Below, piece after piece: positions 40,956 to 41,048 of a stretch of DNA of 41,048 nt (within the stretch, counting starts at the first letter, position 1; each line of letters opens with the position of its first letter). Both the position numbers and the translations under genes were made by a program. This stretch comes from a bacterium (lineage in GTDB: Bacteria > Bacillota_I > Bacilli_A > RF39 > UBA660), in NCBI GenBank assembly GCA_029099845.1, contig JAQXOT010000017.1, forward strand, positions 1 through 41,048, in the 5' to 3' direction. Under the pieces are notes generated by a model. It was not told the DNA's origin and did no database searches. It was given only the letters and a program-made list of their open reading frames with translations.

Positions 40956-41048
40956 TTATTTAAAATAAAAATAGAAAAAGCTAAAATAACAGCAAAAAAA
41001 GATAAAAGTACATAGGGAATTAATAACCTCGTACTTTTTTCTTTTAAA
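40908..41048. repeat. 141-bp terminal direct repeat, right copy
   Basis: Identical to 1-141: the last 48 bases of the hybrid kinase gene, the terminator and eight more bases. Joining the two copies continues straight into the intergenic region before the lipid kinase at 280. Confidence 0.95.
41004..41040 (+). terminator. Terminator of the hybrid kinase gene (right copy)
   Basis: The same hairpin as at 97-133 (AAAAGTAC with GTACTTTT, then T), here directly downstream of the full kinase gene. Confidence 0.7.

Noticed and set aside
1-41048. TGA as a tryptophan codon (Mollicutes code)
   Set aside because: TGA ends the FemX and DUF4474 genes at their natural ends, and tryptophan is encoded by TGG throughout.
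1-41048. CRISPR array, transposon, prophage or integrative element
   Set aside because: No regularly spaced repeats, transposase, integrase, phage structural or conjugation genes were seen.
40908-41048. The 141-bp repeat as an attachment site or transposon end
   Set aside because: It covers the end of a coding gene and its terminator, has no inverted ends or recombinase nearby, and its length matches an assembler k-mer.

Overview
The window is a very AT-rich bacterial sequence (about a quarter to 30 % G+C by eye) using the standard bacterial code. TGA is a real stop, for example at 3210-3212 and 23030-23032. Gene content (FemX-type peptidoglycan transferase, DnaE with a degenerate PHP domain, TypA, LspA, desulfoferrodoxin, a TSCPD-domain protein, DUF4474 and DUF2935 proteins) and strong AGGAGG ribosome-binding sites suggest an anaerobic low-GC Bacillota, perhaps an uncultured Bacilli/Mollicutes-related or clostridial gut lineage. 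No transposase, integrase, phage structural gene, plasmid replication or partition gene, or CRISPR array was seen.

The first 141 bases (1-141) are identical to the last 141 (40908-41048). The sequence therefore closes on itself as a circle of 40,907 bp, the 3' end of the last gene being repeated at the start. The cargo looks chromosomal (tRNA-Gly, rpmB, typA, dnaE, lspA, an RluD-type synthase), so the circle may be an assembly loop, a tandem amplification or an excised chromosomal segment rather than a plasmid.

Layout: 0.3-3.5 kb holds a lipid kinase, a membrane protein, FemX and a TSCPD protein. 3.5-5.7 kb is a metal-resistance operon (CzrA/CadC-type ArsR repressor with a canonical-looking operator, then a Zn/Cd P1B-ATPase). 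5.9-11.1 kb has an Mbeg1-like hydrolase, an acetyltransferase, a calcium P-type ATPase and a FabG-like reductase. 11.1-18.9 kb is a two-component system, a small secreted protein and two ABC transporter modules, and four of these genes carry single-base frameshifts. 19-26.6 kb is accessory: DUF2935, an alpha/beta-hydrolase-like protein with a helical tail, a YdcF protein, a DUF4474-phosphoesterase pair, a broken HExxH protein, desulfoferrodoxin and a MazG-like hydrolase. 26.8-28 kb holds a zinc-ribbon membrane protein, a possible gene remnant and tRNA-Gly. 28.2-36.5 kb is the housekeeping block. 36.5-41 kb carries an AMP-forming ligase and a hybrid sensor kinase whose sensor half and kinase half use different arginine codons.

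The main unusual points are the circular closure of a housekeeping-gene segment, a run of five same-direction (-1) lesions confined to the accessory stretch at 11.6-24.1 kb, and the mosaic hybrid kinase. No single obviously new defence or mobile system was found. The least explained proteins are those at 13239, 20091 and 24006.
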